Origin: Chamaecrista fasciculata | Taxonomy: Eukaryota; Streptophyta; Magnoliopsida; Fabales; Fabaceae | Length of the DNA stretch: 64,000 nt | Assembly: GCA_003254925.1 (NCBI GenBank) | Contig: QANZ01049480.1 | Coordinates: 82,217-146,216, forward strand | Direction: 5' to 3' | Shown here: positions 33,138 through 45,700 of the stretch, one piece after another | How positions within the stretch are numbered: the first letter of the stretch is position 1 | How the letters are laid out: each line of letters begins with the position of its first letter | Translations under genes and position numbers: made by a program | The notes under the pieces: model-generated | The model's input: the letters and a program-made list of their open reading frames with translations, nothing else | What the model was told of the DNA's origin: nothing | The model's database searches: none

Positions 33138-36100
33138 CAATCAAATTGAGTCTTCAAAATTTAGCTTTCCAATGCATCTTCAGGCCACTTTACTTCTCAA
33201 ATGCACGTTCTCAATGTGCATGCAAGCTACACAAGTGGTTGGCTTGCCTTCCATTTTTTTAAACGTGGGACCACCTTCATCAAATTTAATTAGGACTTGG
33301 AATGAAAAAATCACGTCTTTAACATTTTTTTGAGTTGTGATAGTTTTCTTTGAATACTAGGAATGTTATGATCAATTTGAAGTATGTTTTGAGTTGTGAC
33401 GTCTTTAACATACTGAATGTTTTGATTCTACTAGTTATAGTATTCTAAATGTTAGAATAAGATCAGAATGTTTGATTTTTTTTTTTTTTTGTAATCTTTG
33501 ATTTTTTTTCTTTCTAATGTTAATAAGGTCATATTTGAAATAACACATGAATATAGGACATCACAATAAAAGAGCAACAACAAAAAAGTCTTATTTTATC
33601 ACATCACAAGATTTAATGAAATGTCTCTTTAATAACTCACTAACTTGTGAATTTTATTAATATATTTGGTTAAAAATACAACTTTGGTCTCTTATCTTTG
33701 GAGTAAGATATAATCTAACTTTTTATCTTTTTTGTTACAATTTTGGTCGTCTAAGTTTTTAAAGAGTTTCACTCATTGGTTCAAACAACTAAATGTGATC
33801 ATATTTCTCTTATTTTAAGTTTGAATGGGACGACTTTTGAGTTACATATTATTTTAGCTAAAGTGCACTTTTAGTCACATAACTTTGGCAAAGGTCTCAA
33901 TTTAGTCCCATAACTTTTTTTGTTGCAATTTTAGTCCTATAACTTTTAAAAATGTCTCACTGTTGGTCCCAAGTTAATTTCCATATATTATGTGCCCAAT
34001 ATTTTATTCCTCCGATTCATTGAAATTTCGAACGTTTTCATATCTAGTTTATTTTGTCTGTCAATTATGGAGATAAATCAAATTAATTTGCTGACATTCC
34101 TTTAAGTCCTTAACTATTAGAATTGTGACAATTTCTTTTGTAAAGAAAAAACGACAACTTAATAGTATTGTGATTGTCAAATATAATTGCGGTCGAAGAA
34201 GACTATATTCCTTCCATTCATGATTTGTGTATATATATATACTTTTGATTAAATATAAAAGGGTCAAACTTATCGTTAACGAATTAAAAGCATATTCATA
34301 GAGCACTATTATTTAACAGAAAGTGGCAATATATTATATATAATGAATACATTATAAATTATATCTACTCAAACAAAAGCAATGATCAGGAGAAGATTCG
34401 GAAAAGGGAAAACTTCTCCATATATTCAAAACTTTATATATATCTTAGCATAATGATAATGACAGTTCCCCCTTAATTAATGGGCGACAAATATATAAAA
34501 TACTCAAGTGGCTAATAATTAATAAAAAATAGTAATAATAGCAGTGACGAAAATTGTTTTTTTATAAGGAAAATAGTTAACTAATGACTGTTTTGGTCAA
34601 AGAATTATGAACACATGTATATACGTGAAAAACTGAAAAATGAATGGTGTGAGAAGGCCAACATAATATTGCTTTCCTTACAATTGTTCTAATTTCTAAA
34701 AATACCCATTTAATGATAATTTTCCTCCGCGAGCTCCAAACAAATGTGAATATTAATCATAATTATTGATTGATCGGTCTACTTGAGTATTTGATATGAT
34801 CATATCTCATTGTTCAATCAATCTTTTTATCTTTTTTTTTTTCGTTGTTTGATCATTTTTATCATCATCAAAGCCGTTATATCGTACTTTTAAAAGAAAT
34901 GACATCAACATAATTATATTTGTGATGTTTCGCGTTTTAAGTAAAAATTGCCCAATTCTCTTATATACTTAAGTTATAAATATTTTTATTTTGACTTGAG
35001 ACTCGAAATCTTGTTATAGGAATCATCTCCCACACATTTGAACTCGTCCTTAAAAAATTTTGAGACTTAGAAGTTGGAGGATCATCAGGTTTATTATTGA
35101 AATATTGTTGAAAAAATAAGAATAAACTATAATATAGAAAAAAAAAAGACTTATTTTGTTATAAGTACGTGATTTGTGGTTTTCATCCACCGATGACAAT
35201 TTTATGAATATAGTATCCAACTATGTCTCCTTCTTGTTGTTTCCCACTTGGACGACAAATGTTACCACTTACCAGCTAGCTAGCTAAATGTTATAATATT
35301 TTATTAAATTGCAAACAAGCTAGAGCTCACATTAATCTTAATTGTTGTCTTGAAAGAAAATTATGTAGCGTTTGATATTAAAAACATAATTTAAAAAATA
35401 CGAGGTCTGAAATATTGTATTCAAACATTTTGAATACAAATTGAAAAAGTATTCCTTAAATTATCATTGAAAATAAAGTATTTTTACACATCTTCAAATT
35501 TTCATTCCTCTTGTTAATGAGTGGGAGCATAATCTTCTATGAAAATATTTTGAGGTTATGAAAATTTATTTTCAGATCTCATTTGACATCATTTATTAAT
35601 GATCTCAAATGACTCGTCAAAAGTAACTGATAGCTCTAAACTTATCGTAATCAGACTTGAAACGAGAAAGATATAATCAACTTCATCGCTCGTTTAATTG
35701 CAAAATGAGCAATTCACTTTCGGAACTCAATTTGACATTATTTGCTGACGACTCTAATTGGATAAAAGAAAGACTTGTCAAAAGTAACATATAACTGGAG
35801 ACTCGTTGCATTCGAATTTGAAATGAGAAAAATATAACCACAGTGAATCGTTGAAACTAAGAAATGAAACTTTTGAGAGATTTGGAAGACTAAAATTAAA
35901 AAAAAAAAAAGATAACGGGCTAAATTATAACCTATCGTAAAAATGAAAAACTAAAATTATATTTTGATCAACTTTTGATAGAGTTTACATTTTTTTTTTG
36001 TATCAACTAAAATATTTACCGCCGTTAGCAATACCTAATACCATCGCCTTGAATTTTTCATTTAAGAATTAATAGTTTATCAAATATTATAATGATTTCC

Positions 36101-36190
36101 ATATTTAACAATGAGATTTGAACTCGTACAACTTAGTTAAGAAACAAAATTAAAGATTGAGGTAGTAACCATTAAGTTTATAATTGCCAA
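33138..36190. other. AT-rich intergenic DNA with one TIR remnant
   Basis: At 33858-33985 the units 'aaagtgcacttttagtcacataac' and 'tttagtcccataac' match the left arm of the 10170 MULE-like family without a partner. Nothing else is recognisable. Confidence 0.4.
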
Positions 36191-36199
36191 TAAACGTTT

Positions 36200-36345
36200 T
36201 CCAGTTGATAAGGAGTCAACTCATAATCCACAAGGTTATGAGTTTGAATTCCGCTGCCGATGTGAGAGCCTTGTTGATAGGCGATCTGTAAGTACTTTTG
36301 TAAACGCTCATAGGGCCTAAAGGCATGTTCTGACCTTGGTGAGCC
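36200..36345 (+). mobile_element. Possible tRNA-derived SINE
   Basis: GTTGATAAGGAGTCAACTC and, about 30 bases on, GGTTATGAGTTTGAATTCC resemble pol III box A and box B of plant SINEs. A T-rich TACTTTTGTAAAC follows. No target duplication was seen, and the LTR next to it complicates the boundary. Confidence 0.3.
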
Positions 36346-36354
36346 CTTGGGGCC

Positions 36355-37027
36355 TGATATACATCCCTCAAATTACATACGAAGGACAAAGATCACCTGA
36401 TGGTAAAGAGGAAAGAATAGGACAAGAAGGACCCGACGCCAAAAGCAAACTAGCAGGGTCCCCTCCCACTCAAGCAATAAATGCCAAGATATTGACATTT
36501 AATGCAAAGATCCTTTGAGACCATGTGACCATGTAAGGCTACACCAGTCACAGTGTACGTTTGGGCAAAAACACACACGCAAAAACCCAAACCACCCTCC
36601 GTACGCAGGGATATGGTGAAAAGCACTCTTGGCTATCACTGACTCCCAAAAAAGGAAGGTTAGGTGCCCCACTGCGACTCGATAATGACAATTGTCGAGT
36701 CAGATCAACAAGACACAACAACACACTCATTGTGCATTCCCGAAAACACCTCCAACGTTCCTTTTCTGCCTCGTACCCACGTGAGGCAAAAGGGACGTGG
36801 ATAAATACAAGCTGACTACACACATTCAGAGGTAACCATTCTTACTCCAAAAAAAAAATACTATTCTCCTCACTTGATCACCAATCTGACTTAAGCATCG
36901 GAGAAGAATCGCAGGGAACTCCCTGTGCATTCTCGTTTGCAGGATCCGACAACCCTAAGCCCCCAGAAATTGCACTTCACTGTGAACTCAAGGTTAGATT
37001 TATGCAGATCCAGCTTTGTAGTTTTCA
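36355..37027 (+). mobile_element. Solo LTR (family B), 673 bp, with 5-bp target duplication
   Basis: It starts TGATATACATCC and ends GTAGTTTTCA (TG...CA). GGGCC lies immediately on both sides (36350-36354 and 37028-37032), a perfect 5-bp duplication typical of LTR retrotransposons. GTGGATAAATACAAG near 36796 is the probable TATA region. The R/U5 signature is GACTTAAGCATCGGAG...GCAGGG...TTTGCAGGATC at about 36889-36946. No internal coding region remains, as expected after LTR-LTR recombination. Confidence 0.75.
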
Positions 37028-37639
37028 GGGCCTAACTCACTTAAACTTTCAACTAAAAAAAGAATTTAAGTCTATAATTACATTTCAAAGGAATGAATTA
37101 AGTTAAAAGATAATTGTAAAGAAGATTAAACATTAATTGCATCTAAAGTTAACAAAGAAACGTGAAAGAGTGTGAAATATAAAAAGTTTGGTGGTAGAGG
37201 ACTAGAGGTAAGAGGTTGGAGCAGTGAGCGTGAAAAAGGGAAGCAATGAGGTGGTCGGTATTAGGACATAAAACGACATCAGTGTGGAAAGACGCGAATC
37301 TCTTGCTCTCTTAAAAGTTAAAATATTAAAATTAAAATAAACAATTTTATAAAGAGTTGGAACTACTTATCATCAAATTATTTTGAAATTTATATATTTT
37401 AAAAAAAAAACATCAAGTATTTTTTTAAATAATTATGTACAAATATTTAAAACCCAATTCAACGATGAGAATTCAATTTTTTAATATATTTAATTATTTA
37501 TGATATTTATCAAAACAATTTCAACTTCCTAACAAATATGATTTGATTGATTTCCCTAAGGCCAAGCGCTCAAGAGGTGCCGTTCGGTTAAGACTGAATT
37601 TATATAAAAAATTAAATTTTCTATTTTAAAATGATTAAG

Positions 37640-37990
37640 GCAAAAGTACCTTTTTGGTCCCCTAAACTTTGCAATAATTTTTAATTTCGTCTCTAATATT
37701 TTTTCTTATCAATTTTGTCCCCAATATTTTATATTTTTGTCAGTTTTATTCTTGGATTAACTTCTTTCAATAAATTAATGACAAACTCTATTATGCTTTT
37801 CAATCTTAGTTAGGATTTGAATTTCTTTCTCTATCAATTTTTCACATTACATTTGGCTAAAATAAGAGAAAATGATAAAATTGATCAAAATGTGAAATAT
37901 TTGGAGAACAAAATTGACATAAAAAAAATTAGGGACGAAATTAAAAATTAATGTAAAATTTGAAATTTAAATTTTGAAGTTGAGAAAAGT
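37640..37990. repeat. TIR-element relative of the 7283 family
   Basis: GGCAAAAGTACCTTTTTGGTC at the left, with AATTTTGTCC units followed by inverted 'acaaaattgacat...aaattaaaaattaatgtaaaatttg' at the right, matches the arrangement at 7283-7733. Confidence 0.4.
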
Positions 37991-38389
37991 TTTTTTTTTA
38001 ATAAAAAAAATTAGGTAAAAGGATGACGCCATAATCAAGACAAACTTCGAAATTCAAAGAATACTTAATGATAAAGCATAGCCTATGATTATTTAATACT
38101 CCTCATTAAGCACAACCGCTGCACTCTTATGTTTGTGGCCAAGTCCATGCATGTTTGGGGAGAATTTCCTTCTCTTTCCCATTACAGATCGATGTTAAAA
38201 TTATAATACCATCACTTTATATATTTGAAAAATTATACTATCTTTCTTCTGAAAAAAAAAAAAGAAAAAAACCCCGTATAGTGATTTTCCATATATACTA
38301 ATACAAGCCAAAAAAAGTCTTCCTAGTTCCTACTTTAATAAAAAAATATTATTATATTTATTATTTATAAAATATAATAAGTATATATA

Positions 38390-38713
38390 TGTTGGACTTT
38401 CATTAAAAGTCCCACATTGGGAATAAAATTGAGGGGGGTGAGAGACTTGTATAAATAAGAGTGAGGTATGAGTTTCTTTGGAACCACAACTTACATAGAA
38501 ATCCTAATGGGTATATTGGGGTTTGGGTAGTTGTGAGTCATTTTTTAGAGAAGGTTTGTAATTTTTTTGTGTAAAAATTACAAATAGTGAAGTTTGTCCC
38601 AGAGGGAGACCGTGGAGTAGGTCTTGAGTCACCGAACCACGTTAAAGCTTTGTGTTGGTTTCTCTATTTCCTCTTCCTTCATTTGTTGTGTGGGGTTGCG
38701 CTTCCGCCCAACA
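38390..38713 (+). mobile_element. Solo LTR (family C), 324 bp, with 5-bp target duplication
   Basis: It begins TGTTGGACTTTC and ends CGCTTCCGCCCAACA (inverted TGTTGG/CCAACA termini). ATATA flanks both ends (38385-38389 and 38714-38718). It contains GTCCCACATTGGGAA, a TATA-like TTGTATAAATAAG at 38448 and the GTAGGTCTTGAGTCACCGAAC block. The short length suits a Ty1-copia or TRIM-type LTR. The AT-rich flank makes the duplication less decisive than GGGCC at 36355. Confidence 0.7.
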
Positions 38714-40834
38714 ATATATACTTGTGAGTTGTGACCTTATATATATATAATTAAGAATTTTCATTTTTTTTCAAATGTATGATAAATTAAATTGATCATT
38801 TTCAATATGAAATAAATAATAGTGATTTGAAAAAACTATTTAATTAAACCATACTTTTAATAAAATTATGGTATTACATTTGAATACATTGGGTCATTTT
38901 ATTGTTGTAGTCTTGTAGATGTTCATTTTAAAATAGGGAGGAAAGTGTAATTAAGTATCTTTTAGGACGAGAGATTAATTTTGCTTGGATATTGTATACC
39001 AAAAAAAGAAAAAAGAATTGCTTGATGTTTGCATTCATTGATTTCTCTCGATGCTGTACTAGTGCCATTTTTCCATAAGGCAAATATGATATGATATTGA
39101 AAAGATCTTGAAACTAAATTTTTTGAATGTATATGTCTTGCACAAAATGACATCTTAGAGAAAGAATTGTCAGCTTCAAAAGTAAAATGGTCAATCACTT
39201 TATAATTTATTTTCAATAAATAATGTCTAATTCATCATCTTCATGTATCTTCTTTATTATACATCTAATTCGGACATATGTTATGGCTTTTTAGAAATAG
39301 CATTGAACAAGCCTTTTGAAGATATAATGGTTCATAAATAATGGTATTTTGTAGAGAGATTTATTATCTTTGAAATTAGGGCTTACAACTATTTTAATAA
39401 TGTCTTATTAGCAAATGATGATACACCCATAAGTTTTTGGAGTATATTTATCTCCTTATATGTTTAAATAAGATATGATACAACATTGGAAATATCTTGA
39501 AATAAACTTTATAACGTCATATTTATATGCACAATTTAGATAAATAACATAGTAGATACATGATCTTAAAGATGATATAGTTGACAGTCATATATTAAAA
39601 TAAAATTATAAAATGGATGACTATTTTACTTTTGAAATTGAAAATTCTCTCTCTAAGATGCCATTTAATTTGTGATAATAACATATATTCAAAAAGTTTG
39701 TTTAAATATTATATACGCGATTTGAGCATATAATGAGAAATATATATACTCTTAAATTTTTTTTAAAAAAAGGACAATGTCACATGACCAGCATGTGATA
39801 ATTTAAAAGATTGTTAATTTTTAGAATTAAAGCATATGTCACCAATATGTTAACAAAGCAAACTATAAATCATTTGATTAAAAAAAATAAATCACATGGT
39901 CTCATTGTGTAGATAAATCAAATTACAAGGCCCTCTTGTGCAATTTTCTTAAAAAAAATAAAAAAAAACACTAAATCTATATAGTCGCTAGTTGATAAAC
40001 ATGGATCTTCAATCCTAATATTGTATTAATTTTTAAGGTCTAATGGCTCCTATTTATTTATTTAGTTTATAAGATATATAGTCACGCGGTTCAAATATAT
40101 ATATCGATCTTCTCATCATCGATCAAACTTCAGCATTGATTAATAACTTTAATTATTGGATTCCAACGTTTTTATAGTGATTGTATAAAAAAAAANTAAA
40201 TACACACACACTCCCACTTAAGTGTCTTGAGAAATGTTTTAAAAATTAAATCAATTGAGAAGATTTTAAATCATTGGTTTAAATCAGATGGATAGTTAGA
40301 TAATGCCATAAATACACAAATAAAATAAATATAAATAATTTTAAATTTGAATAATTTATAGTTAATAAAATATACTCATAAATTATGAGTCCTTTTGTGT
40401 TTTTCCTGTTAGATCTGATTATAATTTTCAGTTTTGAATCATTGGCAAAGTTTGCGGTATTTTGGTGCAAAGCTGATATTTCTCATCTTTTGATTATGGT
40501 TTGGACTCAATTAGCAAGTATGGGTGGAACTCGATGACATCTACAATTGACATATTGATTTTTTTCTTGATCAATAGTGAGTATAATGGTAAACAATTTG
40601 TTGACAATACATTGTGATGATTTTCATCCTCAGGGTTTTTTCCTTAAGATATCTTTCGTATAAGACTTATTTATACGCAATCGCCTAATAGTTCAACAAG
40701 GTTTACTTTTTATGTTTTTTCCCCTGTTTCAGTTTTAAAATTTCTTAACGATTGTAAATGTCATTTGATTTTTATTTAATATATTTTTCTTATTTATATA
40801 AAAAAAAAACACACTAGTTAGTCATATATATTAT
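38714..40834. other. AT-rich intergenic DNA
   Basis: No gene, RNA or convincing element seen. One undetermined base lies at 40196. Confidence 0.4.
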
Positions 40835-41265
40835 GAGTAAACTATCAAATCAGTCCCCGGATTTTCGCTCGGTTACAGATAAGTCCCTGGATTTAGCTAA
40901 TAGATGAATAAGTCCCCGAATTTATCGACCGTTAGACGAATTGGTCCCTCCGTCAACCTAACGTTACAAAAAACGTGACGTGGCACATTAAGTGCTGACG
41001 TAGCACGTTAACTGCCACGTCAGCATGGGGTTAACTGAAAAAAACAAAAACTGTCAACTGGGTTATTATACGCCACATCAGCATTAATATTTAAAAATAA
41101 AAAAGGAAATTTGTGTGTTGTCAAATAGGTCCCTGACTTCAATTTTTATCCCATTATTTTCTATTCCTCCTCTTTTTCATCATCTTCATTCATTTTAGTC
41201 CAAATCCTCAAAATAAAATTGTAAAGAGTCTCAAAATTCATCCAAACATTTCAATTTAGTCCTTA

Positions 41266-41575
41266 AACTCTAAAACCCCAAACCCTAAAATCCCAAACCT
41301 CAAACCCTAAAATCCCATACCCCAAACTCTAAACTCTAAAACCCCAAACCCTAAACCCTAAAACCCCAAACCCCAAACCCTAAACTCTAAAACCCCAAAC
41401 CCCAAAATCCCATACCCCAAACTCTAAAACCCCAAACCCCAAACTTAAACTCCAAACCCCAAATCCTAAAATCCCAAACCCCGAACCCTGAACCCCAAAC
41501 CCTAAAACCTAAAACCCTAAACTCTAAACTCTAAAACCCCAAACCCCAAACTCTAAAATCCCACACCCTAAACTC
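41266..41575 (+). repeat. Telomere-like array, CCCTAAA strand
   Basis: About 40 degenerate heptamers alternate CCCTAAA, CCCCAAA and CTCTAAA. The plant telomere unit is TTTAGGG, so this is interstitial telomere-like DNA rather than a chromosome end. Confidence 0.8.
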
Positions 41576-41726
41576 TTTGGTTTATCATCTATTCATTTAA
41601 TTAGAGGACCATTTGTCTAACATATTGAACTATTTTGGTAAATTCGGGGATTGATTTGTATAATACTATTGCATTCCACAATTGTTGAACTTTAATGTAC
41701 AGTCACAATTCTGATTATTGTTTGGG

Positions 41727-42260
41727 GTTTTAGATTTTAGGGTTTGGGTTTGGGGTTTAGGGTTTTAGAGTTTTAGAGTTTGGGGTTTAGGGTTTAGGGT
41801 GTATGGGATTTTAGGATTTGGGGTTTGGGAGTTTATGGTTTGGGGTTTTAGGTTTTAGGGTTTGGGGTTTGGGGTTTTGGGGTTTGGGGTTTTAGAGTTT
41901 AGGGTTTGGGGTTTGGGGTTTTAGGGTTTGGGGTTTTAGAGTTTAAGGACTAAATTAAAATGTTTGGAAGAATTTTGGGACACTTTATACTTTTTGGGTT
42001 TTTAGGGTTTATGATTTTAGGGTTTAGGATGTAGGTTTGAGGGTTTAGGATTTTAGGGTTTAGGGTTTAGGGATTTAGGGTTTGGGGTTTAGGGTTTTAA
42101 TATTTTTAAGGACTAAATTGGAATTTTTGGAAGAGTTTTGGGACACTTTACAATTTTATTTTGAAGATTTGGGACTAAAATGAATGAAGATGATGAAAAA
42201 GAGGGGGAATTGAAAATAAAGGGGTTTAGTGTTTTGGGTTTAGGGTTTAGGTTTTAGGGT
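41727..42260 (+). repeat. Telomere-like array, TTTAGGG strand
   Basis: Degenerate GGGTTTA/GGGGTTT heptamers oppose the array at 41266, interrupted by non-telomeric 'aaggactaaattgaaatg' segments. Confidence 0.8.
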
Positions 42261-42717
42261 TTTTAATACTTTTGAGGACTAAATTGAAATGTTTGGAAGA
42301 GTTTTTGGACACTTAACAATTTTATTTTGAGAATTTGGGACTAAATTGAATGAAGATGATAAAAAATATGGGGAATTGAAAATAATGGGATAAAAATTGA
42401 AGCCAGGGACCAATTTGTCTAGACACGAATTTATTTTTTTAATAATAATGCTGATGTGGCGACATTTACCCAGTTGGCATTTCTTTTTCTTTCTTTTTTT
42501 AGTTTAACCCGTGCTGACGTGGCAGTTAACGTGCCACGTCAGCACTTAACGTGCCACCTCACGTTTTTTGAACGACAGGTTAACGGAGGGACCAATTTGT
42601 GTAACGATCGATAAATTCGGAGACTTATTCGTCTATTAGCTAAATCCAAGGGCTTATCTGTAACTGAAAAAAATCCGGGAACTGATTTGATAGTTTAGTC
42701 TATTAATAACGTATACT

Positions 42718-42720
<3 letters not shown>

Positions 42721-42750
<30 letters not shown>
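42721..42750. repeat. (AT)n microsatellite
   Basis: A pure AT dinucleotide run just right of the foldback element. A second run lies at 43026-43044. Confidence 0.85.
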
Positions 42751-42755
<5 letters not shown>

Positions 42756-45700
42756 GTATTTATTTCTTCCTCTCTTCAAACTTTTTTGACAAAAAAAAAA
42801 ATTGAGTCCAAGGATCCCCATGATTATTTTGATTCTGCATGAGACGTGGCTTCTCGATCGATCGTTGCCTTTTGTAGGTAAAGACGTACACCTTATTAAC
42901 TACGTACACGCCTTCATGTTGATGTTCAATATATAACACACGAAAATAAAAATACCACGAGTTGTGCAAAATAATATACATATTTAATTATATATATAGG
43001 TATAACAACTTGTGTATGCGTATGATATATATATATATATATATGTATATTATCTTTTTTCTTTGTTATAAATATATGTATATTATCGTTCTTGCATGAT
43101 TCTGTTGACGCAGCATTTTGCAAGTGGCGATGGAGAGTTAAAATAAGTAATATTAACTTTGCTGGCTCTTAATTTATTTTATCTTGCAAATCCATCCATG
43201 TGCCATCACACGTGGTCTACCCAGACAAAAAGAATGTGCAAACTGCCTTAACTATTTTAATATTCTATATTATTTTCTATTATATATTTTATAGAAAATT
43301 AAATTGGGAGTCATGATATTTGTAGTACACGTCTCCACCTTTCTGGCACATATATACAGTCACCACCAGCACCAAATCTAGTGTGAATTTTATCCTAGTC
43401 TTCAATTTCAAGCCATTAAAAGAATATAAAATGGAAAAAATAGTCATTAAAATTATTTATTTATTTTTTTGTTAAAAAAAATGTATAAAAACTATATTTT
43501 ATTCATTTATCTTTTCATAAAAATAAAACATAATTTTGCATATAATTATTTTATTAACTATTATTTAAGAATATAAGTTTGAACGAAATTAAATGTGAAT
43601 AATTTAATTTTTAAAATAAAATAAATAATACATTCAATAATTATAATTTTATTTTCTAACCTTCTATTATTTAGAACTTATAAAATATTATGTTTTTAAA
43701 AGAGTATAACATTTGATTTTTTCAATAATTAAAAAATTATCGCTAGAATTTTTCAGGAATTAAACTGTAAATTTTAATATTTTGGAGATTGAATTATCAA
43801 CTTTATAAGACTTTAAAGATTTAATTGTTATTAGTTTACTCTTTATTTTTTAAAAAGAACTATGGTATCTTTAATCAATACTTGAGGATTGAGGACTATT
43901 TTGTTAAGAAAAACGATCGCAAAAGCGTGTCTCGCTTATGCTAATAAAATAATTTTTATATATTAATCAATCTAGTTCCAACTCAAGAGAATAACATTAA
44001 AAAATTTGACTAAATTATATCAAGACTCTAAGTTGTAAGTCAGAGTAGAAAATATTTATGAGTTTTAAACTTGACAAATAAATTGTGAGTTTTTAACTTT
44101 GTTCACTTAAGATTTTTATATTTGAATACTTGACAAATAAATCCTTAAGCTTCTAACTTATTAGCTCACTTAATTAGACCCCTAGCTAAATATAGTCTCA
44201 CTTTTTTTTTTTGAAATTTCATAGATCCTAAGTAAACATACTTAAAAGGTTAAGTAAGAATCTGTTTGTCAATTTTAAAACTCAAGAATTATAAGTAAGT
44301 AAAATTGAGATTTAAAATGTCTATTTATCGAGTTTTGACAGCTTAATAAAATTTAGAGGTATTAGTAAACACTAATTAGTTAATCCTTATAAAATGCGGT
44401 TATGAGAATCTCTTCTTATCATCATCATCATAGGGGTGTGATTAAAAATTATTGGACGGTGATAATGAAGAAGTGAAATTCTTAGGTTGGGACGAAAATA
44501 TCCTATTTAATCATCGTTCTTACCTTTCTGCAAAGGTACACATAGAGAGAGAGAGAGAGAGAGAAGAGAGAGAAAGATTGTAATGGCAATCACTGCTTTT
44601 GACCATTGACCAGGCCAGGAGGCACGTGCACCGCATCATTGATTCATTCAAAATATAGCAACGATGATTTCGGCGACGCACGTGCATTCCCTTACCCCGA
44701 CATGAACTAACATATATAATGATGTCTTAAAATGTCCAACTTTTGTTTTATAATCTAAGCTTTCCCATTTCTTTAATCCCCTTTGAATATATCCTATGCT
44801 TCTAGTTTAATCCTACGTTTCTTCTTAATATATTAAATATGCATGCTTTGGCGTATCCTATTTTTTCTTTTTTTATTTGGTCCATAATAATATTGACAAC
44901 ATGACAAAAGATATATGTTTAAAGGTATATCTATATATATCAAACAATTAATTAATACATGTTAGTTGAGTACGTACGAAGAATATAATATATTTTGATG
45001 AAGAGCTATATGTTAGGATCATGTTTAATATATGTACAAGGGGTCCCCACACATACATGCAGCACGTGACATTCCAAAACTATAACGTGAATCCAATGCT
45101 TTTTTACTTTCATGAGTGAGAAAGGAAGAAGGGTATATGTAAATGTAATGTATTATATATGTAAGATATTAATTCACTGATATTGCTTATAATATAAACA
45201 CCGCCATAAGCGTAGTATTCGTGCAGAAATAATATAAGTATATTAAAAAGGAGGTGAATATATATACAATAATGGGATCAGCCAAAAACTCCTATCACAA
45301 CTTAAAAAGGAGAGTAAACAAAATTTTGATGAAAAATAAATTTGGGCTGGGAGATGAAAATAATTATCTTGGAGCCATTGATCTTGTATAAAACTGAGAT
45401 CTTCAAACCATAAAATTTAAAGAGTGAACCAAGATGGAGTACTCATGTTTTGAGGAAAGAAAAAGACCAAACTTATAAAAAAATGAGGATCGTATTCTCT
45501 AAAACATATATTTGATATATGTATATATAGCCAAAATATTCATTAATCAGTCCATTAGTGAATATTATAAAATAATCTCAAGACATAATTACAAAATAGT
45601 TTCTTCATTAAACAAACTCCATATATGTATTAGTAATTCAATGAGATAATTACTAATATTCTTCGAACGTGGCTTGAGGTTCTTAGTCCGGTCTTGAAAG

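Larger units (their letters stand above)
40835..42700. mobile_element. Foldback (TIR) element with telomere-like repeat arms, about 1.87 kb
   Basis: The ends GAGTAAACTATCAAATCAGT and ACTGATTTGATAGTTTAGTC open inverted arms of about 430 bp that stay similar inward, through blocks such as GATTTAGCTAATAGA, TTGGTCCCTCCGT and GTGCTGACGT. Inside each arm lie degenerate telomere-type repeats: CCCTAAA/CCCCAAA on the left (about 41266-41575) and GGGTTTA/GGGGTTT on the right (about 41727-42260). Only about 150 bp of unpaired centre remains. The right arm also repeats a GAATGAAGATGATG-containing unit. No transposase is encoded and no clean target duplication was found. Confidence 0.7.

Noticed and set aside
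41266-42260. A true chromosome end
   Set aside because: The two arrays face each other inside one element, are degenerate, and genes lie on both sides.
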